A stretch of DNA of 10,766 bases from Candidatus Rokubacteria bacterium RIFCSPLOWO2_02_FULL_72_37 (lineage in GTDB: Bacteria > Methylomirabilota > Methylomirabilia > Rokubacteriales > CSP1-6): the NCBI GenBank assembly GCA_001790315.1, contig MGCE01000052.1:1-10766 (forward strand). The letters run 5' to 3'. A program made the position numbers and the translations under genes. Below the pieces are notes generated by a model. The model saw only the letters and a list, made by a program, of their open reading frames with translations. It was not told the origin of the DNA and ran no database searches. Shown here one piece after another: positions 1-5,783 of the stretch; the stretch's first letter is position 1, and every line of letters begins with the position of its first letter.

Positions 1-480
1 CACCCGCAGTTCAACGCGAGCCTCGACCCGGCCGCCGGCGAGCTGATCGTGAAGCGTTACTGCCACCTCGGCGTGGCCGTCGCGACCGAGCGCGGGCTGA
101 TCGTCCCCGTGCTCCGCGACGTGGACCAAAAGCCGCTGCCCGAGCTGCAGCGTGAGCTGGCGGCGCTCGCCGAGCGCGTGCGCGGGGGCAAGGCGACGCT
201 CGACGACCTGCGCGGCGGGTGCTTCACGATCACGAACATCGGCGCCCTCGGCGGGACCGGCGCGATCCCGATCATCAACTACCCCGAGGTCGCGATCCTC
301 GGCGTCGCGCGCGCGCGGCTCGAGCCCGTCGTGCGCGACGGCCAGGTCGTGCCGCGCATGCTCCTGCCGCTCACGCTCACCTTCGACCACCGCGTCGCCG
401 ACGGCGCCGACGGCGCCCGCTTCGCCGCGGCCATCGTGCGCCGCCTCGAGGCGCCCGAGCGCCTCCTGCTGGAGTGGTGA
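1..480 (+). CDS. 2-oxoacid dehydrogenase E2 (dihydrolipoamide acyltransferase), C-terminal part
   Basis: The gene is cut by the left edge; the reading frame is open from base 1, and the GTG at 49 is internal rather than a start. The visible 159 residues are the C-terminal half of the catalytic domain of a dihydrolipoamide acyltransferase, which moves an acyl group from lipoyl-lysine to CoA in pyruvate, 2-oxoglutarate or branched-chain 2-oxoacid dehydrogenase complexes. Seen: HPQFNASLD at the left edge, the FTITNIGALGGTGAIPIIN stretch at about residues 75-93, PEVAILGV, and the catalytic DHRVADG motif at 129-135 (His130, Asp134). The protein ends LLLEW, as is usual for the family. The lipoyl and E1/E3-binding domains would lie left of the window. 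An E3 gene follows at 637, supporting a complex operon. The substrate cannot be settled from this fragment; the GGTGAIPIIN form fits pyruvate or branched-chain enzymes. Confidence 0.93.
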   Translation, partial: HPQFNASLDPAAGELIVKRYCHLGVAVATERGLIVPVLRDVDQKPLPELQRELAALAERVRGGKATLDDLRGGCFTITNIGALGGTGAIPIINYPEVAILGVARARLEPVVRDGQVVPRMLLPLTLTFDHRVADGADGARFAAAIVRRLEAPERLLLEW

Positions 481-512
481 GCGTGAGCGTCGAGGCTGCG
501 TTCCTCCGCGTC

Positions 513-619
513 GGCGCGGGCGTGGCGTCAGCCCCAGTGCCGCGGCGCCAGGGCGCGGGCGTGGCGTCAGCCCGCGTGCCGCGGCGCCAGGGCGCGGGCG
601 TGGCGTCAGCCCGGGTGCC
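513..619. repeat. 39-bp tandem repeat, about 2.7 copies
   Basis: Copies lie at 513-551, 552-590 and 591-619 (the last is cut short). Copies 1 and 2 differ only at unit positions 23 and 24; copy 3 differs from copy 2 at one base over its 29 bases. Each unit begins GGCGCGGGCGTGGCGTCAGC. The array fills most of the gap between the E2 stop and lpdA. Although 39 is a multiple of three, no plausible gene runs through it. It could be a slippage-prone spacer or hold regulatory sites; its role is unknown. Confidence 0.9.
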
Positions 620-626
620 CGCGCCC
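590..626. promoter_or_regulatory. Perfect 10-bp inverted repeat abutting the lpdA -10-like box
   Basis: GGGCGCGGGC (590-599) and GCCCGCGCCC (617-626) are exact reverse complements separated by 17 bases, formed by the last repeat copy and the sequence after it. There is no T-run after the right arm, so a classical intrinsic terminator is unlikely. The right arm ends one base before the TAGAAT hexamer, so the dyad occupies the -35/spacer region and could be an operator or an mRNA hairpin. In such GC-rich DNA a chance origin is possible. Confidence 0.4.
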
Positions 627-632
627 TAGAAT
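627..632 (+). promoter_or_regulatory. Candidate -10 box (TAGAAT) for lpdA
   Basis: TAGAAT is an AT-rich island in a GC-rich gap and matches the TAnnnT form of a sigma-70 -10 element. It ends 4 bases before the ATG at 637. It overlaps the upstream ATG at 631, which argues against 631 as the start. No convincing -35 box is seen. Confidence 0.4.
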
Positions 633-636
633 GGTC

Positions 637-2022
637 ATGGGCGACCTCGTGGTCGAGGTGGACGTGGCCGTCGTCGGCGGCGGGCCGGGCGGCTACTCCG
701 CGGCGTTCCGCTGCGCCGAGCTGGGCCTCGAGACCGTCGTCGTGGACGCGGCGGCGCGGCTCGGCGGCGCCTGCCTCTTCGAGGGCTGCATCCCCTCGAA
801 GGCCCTGCTCCACGTCGCCGCGGTGCTCGACGAGGCCGAGCGCGCCAGGGAATTCGGCGTGGACTTCGGCGCCCCGCGCGTCGCGCTCGATCCTCTGCGC
901 ACGTGGAAGGCCGAGCGCGTCGTCGGCAAGCTCGCGCGCGGGCTCGCGTCCGTGGCGAAGGCCAGGGGCGTCGAGATCGTCGCCGGCCGCGCGGTCTTCG
1001 AGGGCTCGCGCGAGCTCCGCGTCGAGGGCGAGGTGCCGCAGAAGATCCGCTTCAAGCACGCGATCGTCGCCAGCGGCTCGGCGCCGACCCCGCTGCCCGG
1101 CATCCACCTCGAGAGCGACCGCGTGCTGGACTCGACCGCGGCGCTCGAGCTCCGCGACGTCCCGGAGCGCCTGCTCGTGATCGGCGGGGGCTACATCGGG
1201 CTCGAGCTCGGCCAGGTCTACGCCGCCCTCGGCAGCCGGGTCACGCTCGTGGAGATGCTGGACGGGCTCCTGCCCGGCGTGGACCGGGACCTCGTCCAGC
1301 CGCTCGCGCGCCGGGTGGAGAAGCGCTTCGCGAAGATCCACCTGGGCACGAAGATCGTCGCGCTGCGCGAGGCGGGTGGCGCCGTGGAGGCGCAGCTCTC
1401 GAGCAACGAGACGCTCGTCGTGGACCGCGTGCTCGTGGCCGTGGGCCGGCGCCCGCAGAGCGCGGGGCTCGGCCTCGAGACGACGCGCGCGGCCGTGGAC
1501 ACGCGCGGCTTCGTGTCCGTGGACGAGCGTTGCCGCACGGCCGACCCGCACATCCTGGCCGTCGGCGACGTCACCGGCGAGCCCATGCTCGCCCACCGCG
1601 CGATGCGCCAGGGCAAGGTCGCCGCCGAGGTCCTGGCCGGCCTGCCGTCGGCGTTCGACAACGTGGCCGTGCCGGCCGTCGTCTTCACCGACCCCGAGGT
1701 CGCGTGGTGCGGGCTCACCGAGCCCGACGCGGCGCGCGCCGGCCGGCCCGTGAAGGTCGCGAAGTTCCACTGGGCGGGCTCGGGCCGCGCCGCGACCCTC
1801 GGCCGCGCCGACGGTCTCACGAAGCTCGTCGCCGACCCCGACACGGCGCGCGTCCTCGGCGTCGGGCTCGTCGGCCCGGGCGCGGGCGAGCTCGTGGCCG
1901 AGGCCGCGCTCGCGGTCGAGGCGGCGCTCACCGTCGAGGACCTCGCGGTCACGATCCACGCCCACCCGACCCTGTCCGAGACGCTCATGGAGGCCGCGGA
2001 GACCCTGCTGCGCCGCGCGTGA
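637..2022 (+). CDS. lpdA: Dihydrolipoyl dehydrogenase (E3)
   Basis: This FAD enzyme reoxidises the dihydrolipoyl arm of 2-oxoacid dehydrogenase complexes with NAD+. With the ATG at 637 it has 461 residues, the normal length. Seen in order: FAD-binding GGGPGG at 14-19; the redox-active disulfide in GACLFEGCIPSK (Cys46, Cys51); the NAD-binding GGGYIGLE segment in the middle; the second FAD contact AVGDVTGEPMLAH; and the C-terminal His-Glu pair in HAHPTLSE (His443, Glu448). It carries no N-terminal lipoyl domain. The E2 gene lies just upstream, so it likely serves that complex. Start choice: ATG 631 is in frame two codons earlier, but it overlaps a TAGAAT -10-like box; neither ATG has a Shine-Dalgarno. 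The stop overlaps the ATG of the next gene (TGATG), implying translational coupling. Confidence 0.95.
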   Translation: MGDLVVEVDVAVVGGGPGGYSAAFRCAELGLETVVVDAAARLGGACLFEGCIPSKALLHVAAVLDEAERAREFGVDFGAPRVALDPLRTWKAERVVGKLARGLASVAKARGVEIVAGRAVFEGSRELRVEGEVPQKIRFKHAIVASGSAPTPLPGIHLESDRVLDSTAALELRDVPERLLVIGGGYIGLELGQVYAALGSRVTLVEMLDGLLPGVDRDLVQPLARRVEKRFAKIHLGTKIVALREAGGAVEAQLSSNETLVVDRVLVAVGRRPQSAGLGLETTRAAVDTRGFVSVDERCRTADPHILAVGDVTGEPMLAHRAMRQGKVAAEVLAGLPSAFDNVAVPAVVFTDPEVAWCGLTEPDAARAGRPVKVAKFHWAGSGRAATLGRADGLTKLVADPDTARVLGVGLVGPGAGELVAEAALAVEAALTVEDLAVTIHAHPTLSETLMEAAETLLRRA

Positions 2023-3209
2023 TGCCCCGCGGGGTCATCCTCGCGCTCGCCACCCTCTCGCACGGCCTCGGCGCGTTCACCGCGCTCGCCGTCGCGCCTC
2101 TCTCGCCGTTCCTGCTCGAGGCCCTGGGGCTCTCGCGAGGCCACGTCGGCTTCTTCATCCCGGCCGTCTACCTGGGCGGCGTCGCGATGTCGCTCCCCGC
2201 GGGCTGGCTCGTGGACCGTCTGGGCGTCCGTGCGACCCTCACGCTCGGCCAGCTCCTGCTCGGCGCGACGGTCGCGATCGCCGCCTGGGCGCCGACGCTC
2301 CCGGCGCTCCTCGCCTGCCTCGTCGCCGGCGGCCTCGGCTTCAGCGTGCTGAACCCGGCCACGGGGAAGGCCGTCATCGATTGGTTCCCGCCGCCCCGGC
2401 GCGGGATGGCGATGGGAATCAAGCAGACCGGGCTCACGCTCGGCGGCCTCGCGGCGGCGCTCGTCCTCCCGCCCGTCGCCCTCGCGCTCTCCTGGCGCCA
2501 CGCGCTGGCCGCGGCCGGCGCCGCCTCGCTCGTCTCGGCGACTCTGGTCGGGCTGCTCTACCGCCGGCCTCCGACGCACGAGGCGACTCCCGGCCTCGCG
2601 CGACCGCGCCTCGCGGAGCTCGGCGCCTTCCTGCGCCGCCCCGCGATCCTCGTCGTCTTCGGCTGCGGCTTCCTCCTCTCGATCGCGCAGTCCTCGGTGC
2701 TCGCCTACCTCGCGCTCTACGCGAAGGAGACGCTCGCCGTCTCGGCGGTGACGGCGGGGAGGCTCCTCGCCCTCGCCCAGGCCGGCGGCGCCACGGCTCG
2801 GCTCGTGTGGGGTGTCGTGAGCGATCGCTCCTTCGGCGGGCGCCGCCGGCCGGGCGTCGTCGCGAGTGCGGTGATCGGGGCCATTGCCTACGCGCTCTTC
2901 GCGGTCGGCGACACGCTCCCGCTCGCCGCGATGGGGCTGCTCGCCTTCGTCGCCGGTGCCGGCGCCTTCGGATGGGTCGGCCTCTACTTCGCGCTGGTCG
3001 GCGAGATCGGCGGCGCCCGTCACGCCGGGCTCCTGACCGGCGCGGCGACGGCCGCGGCATGGAGCGGCACGCTCGTGGGTCCCCCGCTCTTCGGCCTGGT
3101 GCTCGAAGCCACCGGCGTCTACGCGCCGTCCTGGCTCGTCCTCACGGCCGTCGCGCTGGTGGTCGCCCTCACGCTGCCGCGACTCCGCCCGCTCGTCGAG
3201 CGAGGATAG
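2022..3209 (+). CDS. MFS transporter (12 membrane segments)
   Basis: A 395-residue major facilitator superfamily carrier in the inner membrane. The ATG shares one base with the lpdA stop (TGATG), so the two are co-translated. The protein is almost wholly hydrophobic with about twelve helices. The MFS loop 2-3 motif is GWLVDRLGVR at 61-70, and the GIKQTGLTLGG stretch at 132-142 resembles the helix 5 region of NarK/CynX-type and organic-anion carriers. A second conserved loop (WGVVSDRSFGGRRRP) lies between helices 8 and 9, the C-half equivalent of motif A. The substrate cannot be read from sequence. Its coupling to E2-E3 suggests an organic acid related to that complex, which is inference only. 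A palindrome CGCTCG-T-CGAGCG at 3190-3202 lies in its last codons. Confidence 0.88.
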   Translation: MPRGVILALATLSHGLGAFTALAVAPLSPFLLEALGLSRGHVGFFIPAVYLGGVAMSLPAGWLVDRLGVRATLTLGQLLLGATVAIAAWAPTLPALLACLVAGGLGFSVLNPATGKAVIDWFPPPRRGMAMGIKQTGLTLGGLAAALVLPPVALALSWRHALAAAGAASLVSATLVGLLYRRPPTHEATPGLARPRLAELGAFLRRPAILVVFGCGFLLSIAQSSVLAYLALYAKETLAVSAVTAGRLLALAQAGGATARLVWGVVSDRSFGGRRRPGVVASAVIGAIAYALFAVGDTLPLAAMGLLAFVAGAGAFGWVGLYFALVGEIGGARHAGLLTGAATAAAWSGTLVGPPLFGLVLEATGVYAPSWLVLTAVALVVALTLPRLRPLVERG

Positions 3210-3244
3210 CGACACCGTGGGGTACACTGACCCTCGTCGAGCGA
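3192..3244. repeat. 12-bp direct repeat flanking the pcp promoter region
   Basis: CTCGTCGAGCGA occurs at 3192-3203 (inside the end of the MFS gene) and again at 3233-3244, 41 bases apart (start to start). The candidate TACACT -10 box lies between them. This may be a binding-site pair or a chance repeat in GC-rich DNA. Confidence 0.45.
3223..3228 (+). promoter_or_regulatory. Candidate -10 box (TACACT) for pcp
   Basis: TACACT lies in the only non-coding gap before pcp, 41 bases upstream of its GTG. No good -35 hexamer is visible 16-18 bases upstream. Transcription from about 3235 would give a short leader containing the GGAG Shine-Dalgarno at 3258-3261. Confidence 0.35.
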
Positions 3245-3269
3245 CGGAGGTCTCCGTGGAGCATCGCCC

Positions 3270-3875
3270 GTGATCCTCGTGACCGGCTTCGAGCCGTTCG
3301 GTGGCCATACCGTGAACCCCTCCGAGGGACTCGCCAGGGCGGTCGACGGCCGCCGCGCCGGCGCCCACGCCGTCCGCGGCCTGGTCCTGCCCGTTCACCA
3401 CGCGCACGCGGCCGCGACGCTCGGGTCGGTCCTCGACGAGACGGCGCCCGTGGCGGTGGTGCACCTCGGGCTCGCGGCCGGGCGCGCGCGGGTCGCGCTC
3501 GAGCGCGTCGCGCTGAACGTGATGGACTACGAGCTGGCCGACAACGCCGGGTATCGCGCGACCGGGCAACCGTGCGTGCCCGGCGGCCCGACGGCGTACC
3601 TCGCGACCCTCCCGCTCGACGAGCTCCGCGAGGCGCTCACATCCGAGGGCATCCCGGCGTACGTCTCGAACACGGCGGGCACCTACCTCTGCAACCAGAC
3701 GCTCTACCGGACGCTCCACGCCGTGCGCGAGCACGTGCGGCCTCCGCGGGTCGGCTTCGTCCATTTCCCGCTCCTTCCGTCGATGGCCGCGGCCTCGGCG
3801 CTCGAGCAGCCGAGCATGGACTTCCCCCTCATGCTGCGCGCCGTCGAGGTGATCCTCGGGGTGCTCGCGCGGTGA
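3270..3875 (+). CDS. pcp: Pyroglutamyl-peptidase I (peptidase family C15)
   Basis: A cytoplasmic cysteine peptidase that removes N-terminal pyroglutamate (5-oxoproline) from peptides. At 201 residues it is slightly shorter than the usual 205-220. It begins MILVTGFEPFGG, the family hallmark. The catalytic triad is visible: Glu78 in GRARVALERVALN, Cys141 in SNTAGTYLCNQTLY, and His165 in VGFVHFPLLP. The GTG start at 3270 has GGAG at 3258-3261, 8 bases upstream, and matches the typical N-terminus. The next gene starts inside its stop (GTGA), so the two are likely one transcript. The likely role is peptide salvage. Confidence 0.95.
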   Translation: MILVTGFEPFGGHTVNPSEGLARAVDGRRAGAHAVRGLVLPVHHAHAAATLGSVLDETAPVAVVHLGLAAGRARVALERVALNVMDYELADNAGYRATGQPCVPGGPTAYLATLPLDELREALTSEGIPAYVSNTAGTYLCNQTLYRTLHAVREHVRPPRVGFVHFPLLPSMAAASALEQPSMDFPLMLRAVEVILGVLAR

Positions 3876-4657
3876 CCGGGTCCCGCGTCGAGCCGCGCGT
3901 CCTTGACCTCGTCGCCCGCGCGATGGGGCGCTTCGCGATGCTCCGCCCGGGCGACAGGGTGGCCGTCGGGGTGTCGGGCGGAAAGGACAGCCTGTGCCTC
4001 CTCTCCGCGCTCGCGGCGTGCCGCCGCCGCGCGCCGTTTCCGTACGAGCTCGTGGCCGTCACCGTCGAGCAGGGGAAGTTCAAGGCCGACATCCGGACGA
4101 TCGAGGCGTCGATCGCCCGACTCGGCGTTCCCTGGGTGCTCCGCCGCGATGCGGCGACGCTCTGCCTCGTCGCGGACGGTGTCGCCCACGGCTGCGACGT
4201 CTGCAGCCGTCATCGGCGCCGCGTGCTCTACCAGGCCGCCGGGGACCTCGGCTGCTCGGTGCTGGCGCTCGGCCACACCGCCGACGACTGCGCCGAGTCG
4301 CTCCTGCGCAACATCCTCTTCAACGGCAGGATCGCCTCGCTGCCGCCCGTGTCGCGCTCGCGGCGTGGCGCCCTCCGCCTGATTCGCCCCCTGGTGTTCG
4401 TCCCCGAGTCGTTGACGGAGGCCTGGGCGCGCGCCCACGGCCTTGCCACCGTCGGCTGCGTGTGCGGCGACCGGGACAGCGTCCGGCGTGAGCTCCGCGC
4501 CTTCCTCGCCGGCCTCCGGACGCGGCGCGCCGGCGTTGCCGAGTCGATCGTCGCGGCGCTCGGCAACGTGAATCCGTACACGCTGCTGGATCCGACGCTC
4601 GTCAAGGCGGGCGCCGACCCGTCACCCGCGTTCGGTGAAGACCGGGCGCCGCGCTGA
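3872..4657 (+). CDS. ttcA: TtcA-type tRNA 2-thiolation ATP-pyrophosphatase
   Basis: A 261-residue PP-loop (adenine nucleotide alpha-hydrolase) protein, most like TtcA, which makes 2-thiocytidine at position 32 of some tRNAs using ATP and an Fe-S cluster. Seen: PP-loop SGGKDS at 35-40; CDVCSRHRRRVLY with a CxxC pair (Cys108, Cys111); GHTADDCAESLLRN at 134-147; FNGRIASLPP and IRPLVFVPE, which parallel E. coli TtcA; and a third cysteine site CVCG (Cys196, Cys198). TtcA family members use two cysteines of the CxxC and one later cysteine as cluster ligands, so all needed positions appear present. It is shorter than E. coli TtcA (about 310). The GTG start overlaps the pcp stop by 4 bases (GTGA); a longer in-frame extension would run through pcp and is rejected. 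It lacks the zinc fingers expected of TtuA. Confidence 0.87.
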   Translation: MTGSRVEPRVLDLVARAMGRFAMLRPGDRVAVGVSGGKDSLCLLSALAACRRRAPFPYELVAVTVEQGKFKADIRTIEASIARLGVPWVLRRDAATLCLVADGVAHGCDVCSRHRRRVLYQAAGDLGCSVLALGHTADDCAESLLRNILFNGRIASLPPVSRSRRGALRLIRPLVFVPESLTEAWARAHGLATVGCVCGDRDSVRRELRAFLAGLRTRRAGVAESIVAALGNVNPYTLLDPTLVKAGADPSPAFGEDRAPR

Positions 4658-4663
4658 GGCGCC
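4645..4663. other. Short GGCGCC hairpin across the ttcA stop
   Basis: GGCGCC at 4645-4650 and 4658-4663 can pair around a 7-base loop that contains the ttcA TGA. No T-run follows, so it is at most a weak or Rho-type end signal. The gap from 4658 to 4769 holds nothing else I recognise except the promoter box at 4758. Confidence 0.25.
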
Positions 4664-4757
4664 GCCGCACCTCGCCCTCACGACCACCGGTCGGCGGATC
4701 GGGGCCTCGTGCGGTCCGCGGGGCGCGTCAAGCGCGGCGTGGCGCCGCGAGCCCCGG

Positions 4758-4763
4758 TACAAT
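4758..4763 (+). promoter_or_regulatory. Candidate -10 box (TACAAT) for a leaderless HAD gene
   Basis: TACAAT is close to the TATAAT consensus and ends 6 bases before the GTG at 4770, so the expected first transcribed base falls on the start codon. GGAG at 4764-4767 is only 2 bases from the GTG, too close to act as a Shine-Dalgarno. This supports a leaderless mRNA. Confidence 0.5.
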
Positions 4764-4769
4764 GGAGCC

Positions 4770-5480
4770 GTGGACGCGCTGCTGGTCGATCTGGACGACA
4801 CCCTGCTGGACTACTCGGGGGGCGTGGACGAGCACTGGACCGCCGCCGTCCACGCGTGCTGTCCGGAAGACGGCGCCGTCGACCCGCAGCGCCTCGCCAC
4901 CGTCCTGGGGGAGGCCCGGCGCTGGTTCTGGAGCGACCCCGAGCGCCACCGCCGGGAGCGCGTGAACATGCTCGGCGCGTGGACGCACATCGTGGAGATC
5001 GGCCTCCAGCGCCTCGGCGTCGCGCCCGACGGTGTCGCCCCCGCGATCGCGCGCGAGTTCTGGGTGCGCCGCCGTGAAGCGATGCGCCTGTTCCCCGACA
5101 CGACCGCGAGCCTCGCCGCGCTGCGCCGCCGCGGCGTCCGGCTCGCGCTCGTCACCAACGGTGACGCGGGCCAGCAGCGCGACAAGATCGAGCGGCACGA
5201 CCTGGCGCGCTTCTTCGACGCGATCGTGATCGAGGGCGAGTTCGGCGCGGGCAAGCCCGAGGCGATCGTCTACCGTCACGCCCTCGCGGCGCTCGGCGCC
5301 TCGCCCGGCGAGGCGTGGATGGCGGGGGACCACCTCGAGTTCGACGTCGGGGCCCCGCAACGCCTCGGCCTCCGCGGCGTGTGGGTCGACCGGACCGGGC
5401 AGGGACTGCCGGGGGACAGCACAGTCCTCCCCCACCGGATCGTCCGCTCGTTCGGCGAGCTCGTCGCGGCCCTGGACTGA
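4770..5480 (+). CDS. HAD-superfamily hydrolase (subfamily IA phosphatase)
   Basis: A 236-residue cytoplasmic phosphatase-like protein of the haloacid dehalogenase superfamily. All four catalytic motifs are visible: motif I DLDDTL (nucleophile Asp7, general acid Asp9); motif II LVTNG with Thr129; motif III Lys162 in GKPEAIVY; and motif IV GDHLEFDVGAP with Asp187 and Asp192. The helical cap between about residues 15 and 105 marks a C1 cap (subfamily IA), as in YjjG and phosphoglycolate phosphatase. The substrate is unknown. The frame extends upstream to 4635, but the family N-terminus starts at GTG 4770, six bases after a TACAAT box. It converges on the next gene with a 10-base gap. Confidence 0.9.
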   Translation: MDALLVDLDDTLLDYSGGVDEHWTAAVHACCPEDGAVDPQRLATVLGEARRWFWSDPERHRRERVNMLGAWTHIVEIGLQRLGVAPDGVAPAIAREFWVRRREAMRLFPDTTASLAALRRRGVRLALVTNGDAGQQRDKIERHDLARFFDAIVIEGEFGAGKPEAIVYRHALAALGASPGEAWMAGDHLEFDVGAPQRLGLRGVWVDRTGQGLPGDSTVLPHRIVRSFGELVAALD

Positions 5481-5490
5481 GCCGCGGCGG

Positions 5491-5724
5491 CTAGCGCCGG
5501 TGGAGCACCTCGCACCAGCGCCGATTGTCGTCGCCGCCCGCTTCCGCGCTCCCCGAGAGGTACGCCGCCGCGCTCACCATTGCGTCGTCGGCACCGTCGC
5601 GGGCCGGGCAATGGCTTTCGCACCAGCGCACGTCGAGGATCTCGCGACTCGGGTCAGCGTCGGGCTCACAACCGGGGCAGTAGGCGCGGGCGACGGACGG
5701 GGTGTCCGGCAGGTACTCCGTCAC
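5491..5724 (-). CDS. Small cysteine-rich protein, possible zinc-binding, unknown function
   Basis: A 77-residue protein of no family I can name with certainty. Cysteines are arranged as CPGC (Cys16, Cys19), then WCESHC (Cys35, His38, Cys39), then WCEVLH (Cys71, His75). The first two pairs are spaced like a zinc ribbon or similar metal knuckle. The rest is acidic and polar, with no signal peptide or membrane segment. It is preferred over the 98-residue frame on the other strand because of its ordered cysteines and clean fit between neighbours. The GTG start has no good Shine-Dalgarno, but it overlaps the stop of a 10-codon leader frame (5721-5753). It converges with the HAD gene and diverges from the reductase. 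A real gene is likely, a function cannot be given. Confidence 0.62.
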   Translation of the reverse strand: MTEYLPDTPSVARAYCPGCEPDADPSREILDVRWCESHCPARDGADDAMVSAAAYLSGSAEAGGDDNRRWCEVLHRR

Positions 5725-5753
5725 CGGTTCATGGCGAGATTCCGCATCGCCAT
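5721..5753 (-). other. Possible 10-codon leader ORF coupled to the small Cys-rich gene
   Basis: Reading the minus strand, ATG at 5753 opens MAMRNLAMNR and stops with a TGA at 5723-5721 that overlaps the GTG start of the 77-residue gene (GTGA). AGGG lies directly before the ATG. Such an overlap would couple translation of the downstream gene, which lacks its own Shine-Dalgarno. It is short enough to be chance. Confidence 0.3.
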
Positions 5754-5757
5754 CCCT

Positions 5758-5773
5758 CTACACTCTAGTGTAG
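5758..5773. promoter_or_regulatory. 16-bp palindrome, candidate operator between divergent genes
   Basis: CTACACT (5758-5764) and AGTGTAG (5767-5773) are perfect 7-bp inverted arms around CT. The site lies 10 bases before the reductase ATG and 33 bases before the minus-strand GTG. It is AT-rich against its surroundings and contains -10-like hexamers in both directions (TACACT 5759-5764 plus strand; TAGAGT 5767-5762 minus strand). A dimeric repressor bound here could block both promoters. No regulator gene lies next to it in the window. Confidence 0.55.
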
Positions 5774-5776
5774 CCT
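5771..5776 (+). promoter_or_regulatory. Candidate -10 box (TAGCCT) for a leaderless reductase mRNA
   Basis: TAGCCT ends 7 bases before the ATG at 5784, placing the expected first base at or next to the start codon. There is no Shine-Dalgarno before the ATG. It overlaps the right arm of the palindrome. TACACT at 5759-5764 is an alternative that would give a short leader of about 13 bases. Confidence 0.35.
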
Positions 5777-5783
5777 GGGCCTC

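Noticed and set aside
513..619. CRISPR-like array
   Set aside because: The units are directly adjacent with no unique spacers, and no cas gene is present.
590..626. Intrinsic terminator after the E2 gene
   Set aside because: The stem is strong but no T-run follows, and it lies against the lpdA start region. It was kept only as a dyad of unknown role.
219..629. 136-residue frame with a 13-residue repeat over the 39-bp array
   Set aside because: It begins inside the E2 gene in another frame and is largely Arg/Pro/Ala. The period divisible by three is not enough to call the array coding.
1218..3764. 848-residue open frame on the minus strand
   Set aside because: It runs antisense to lpdA, the MFS gene and pcp, all with clear family motifs. 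It is mostly Arg, Glu, Gly and Ala, as expected from the opposite strand of GC-rich genes.
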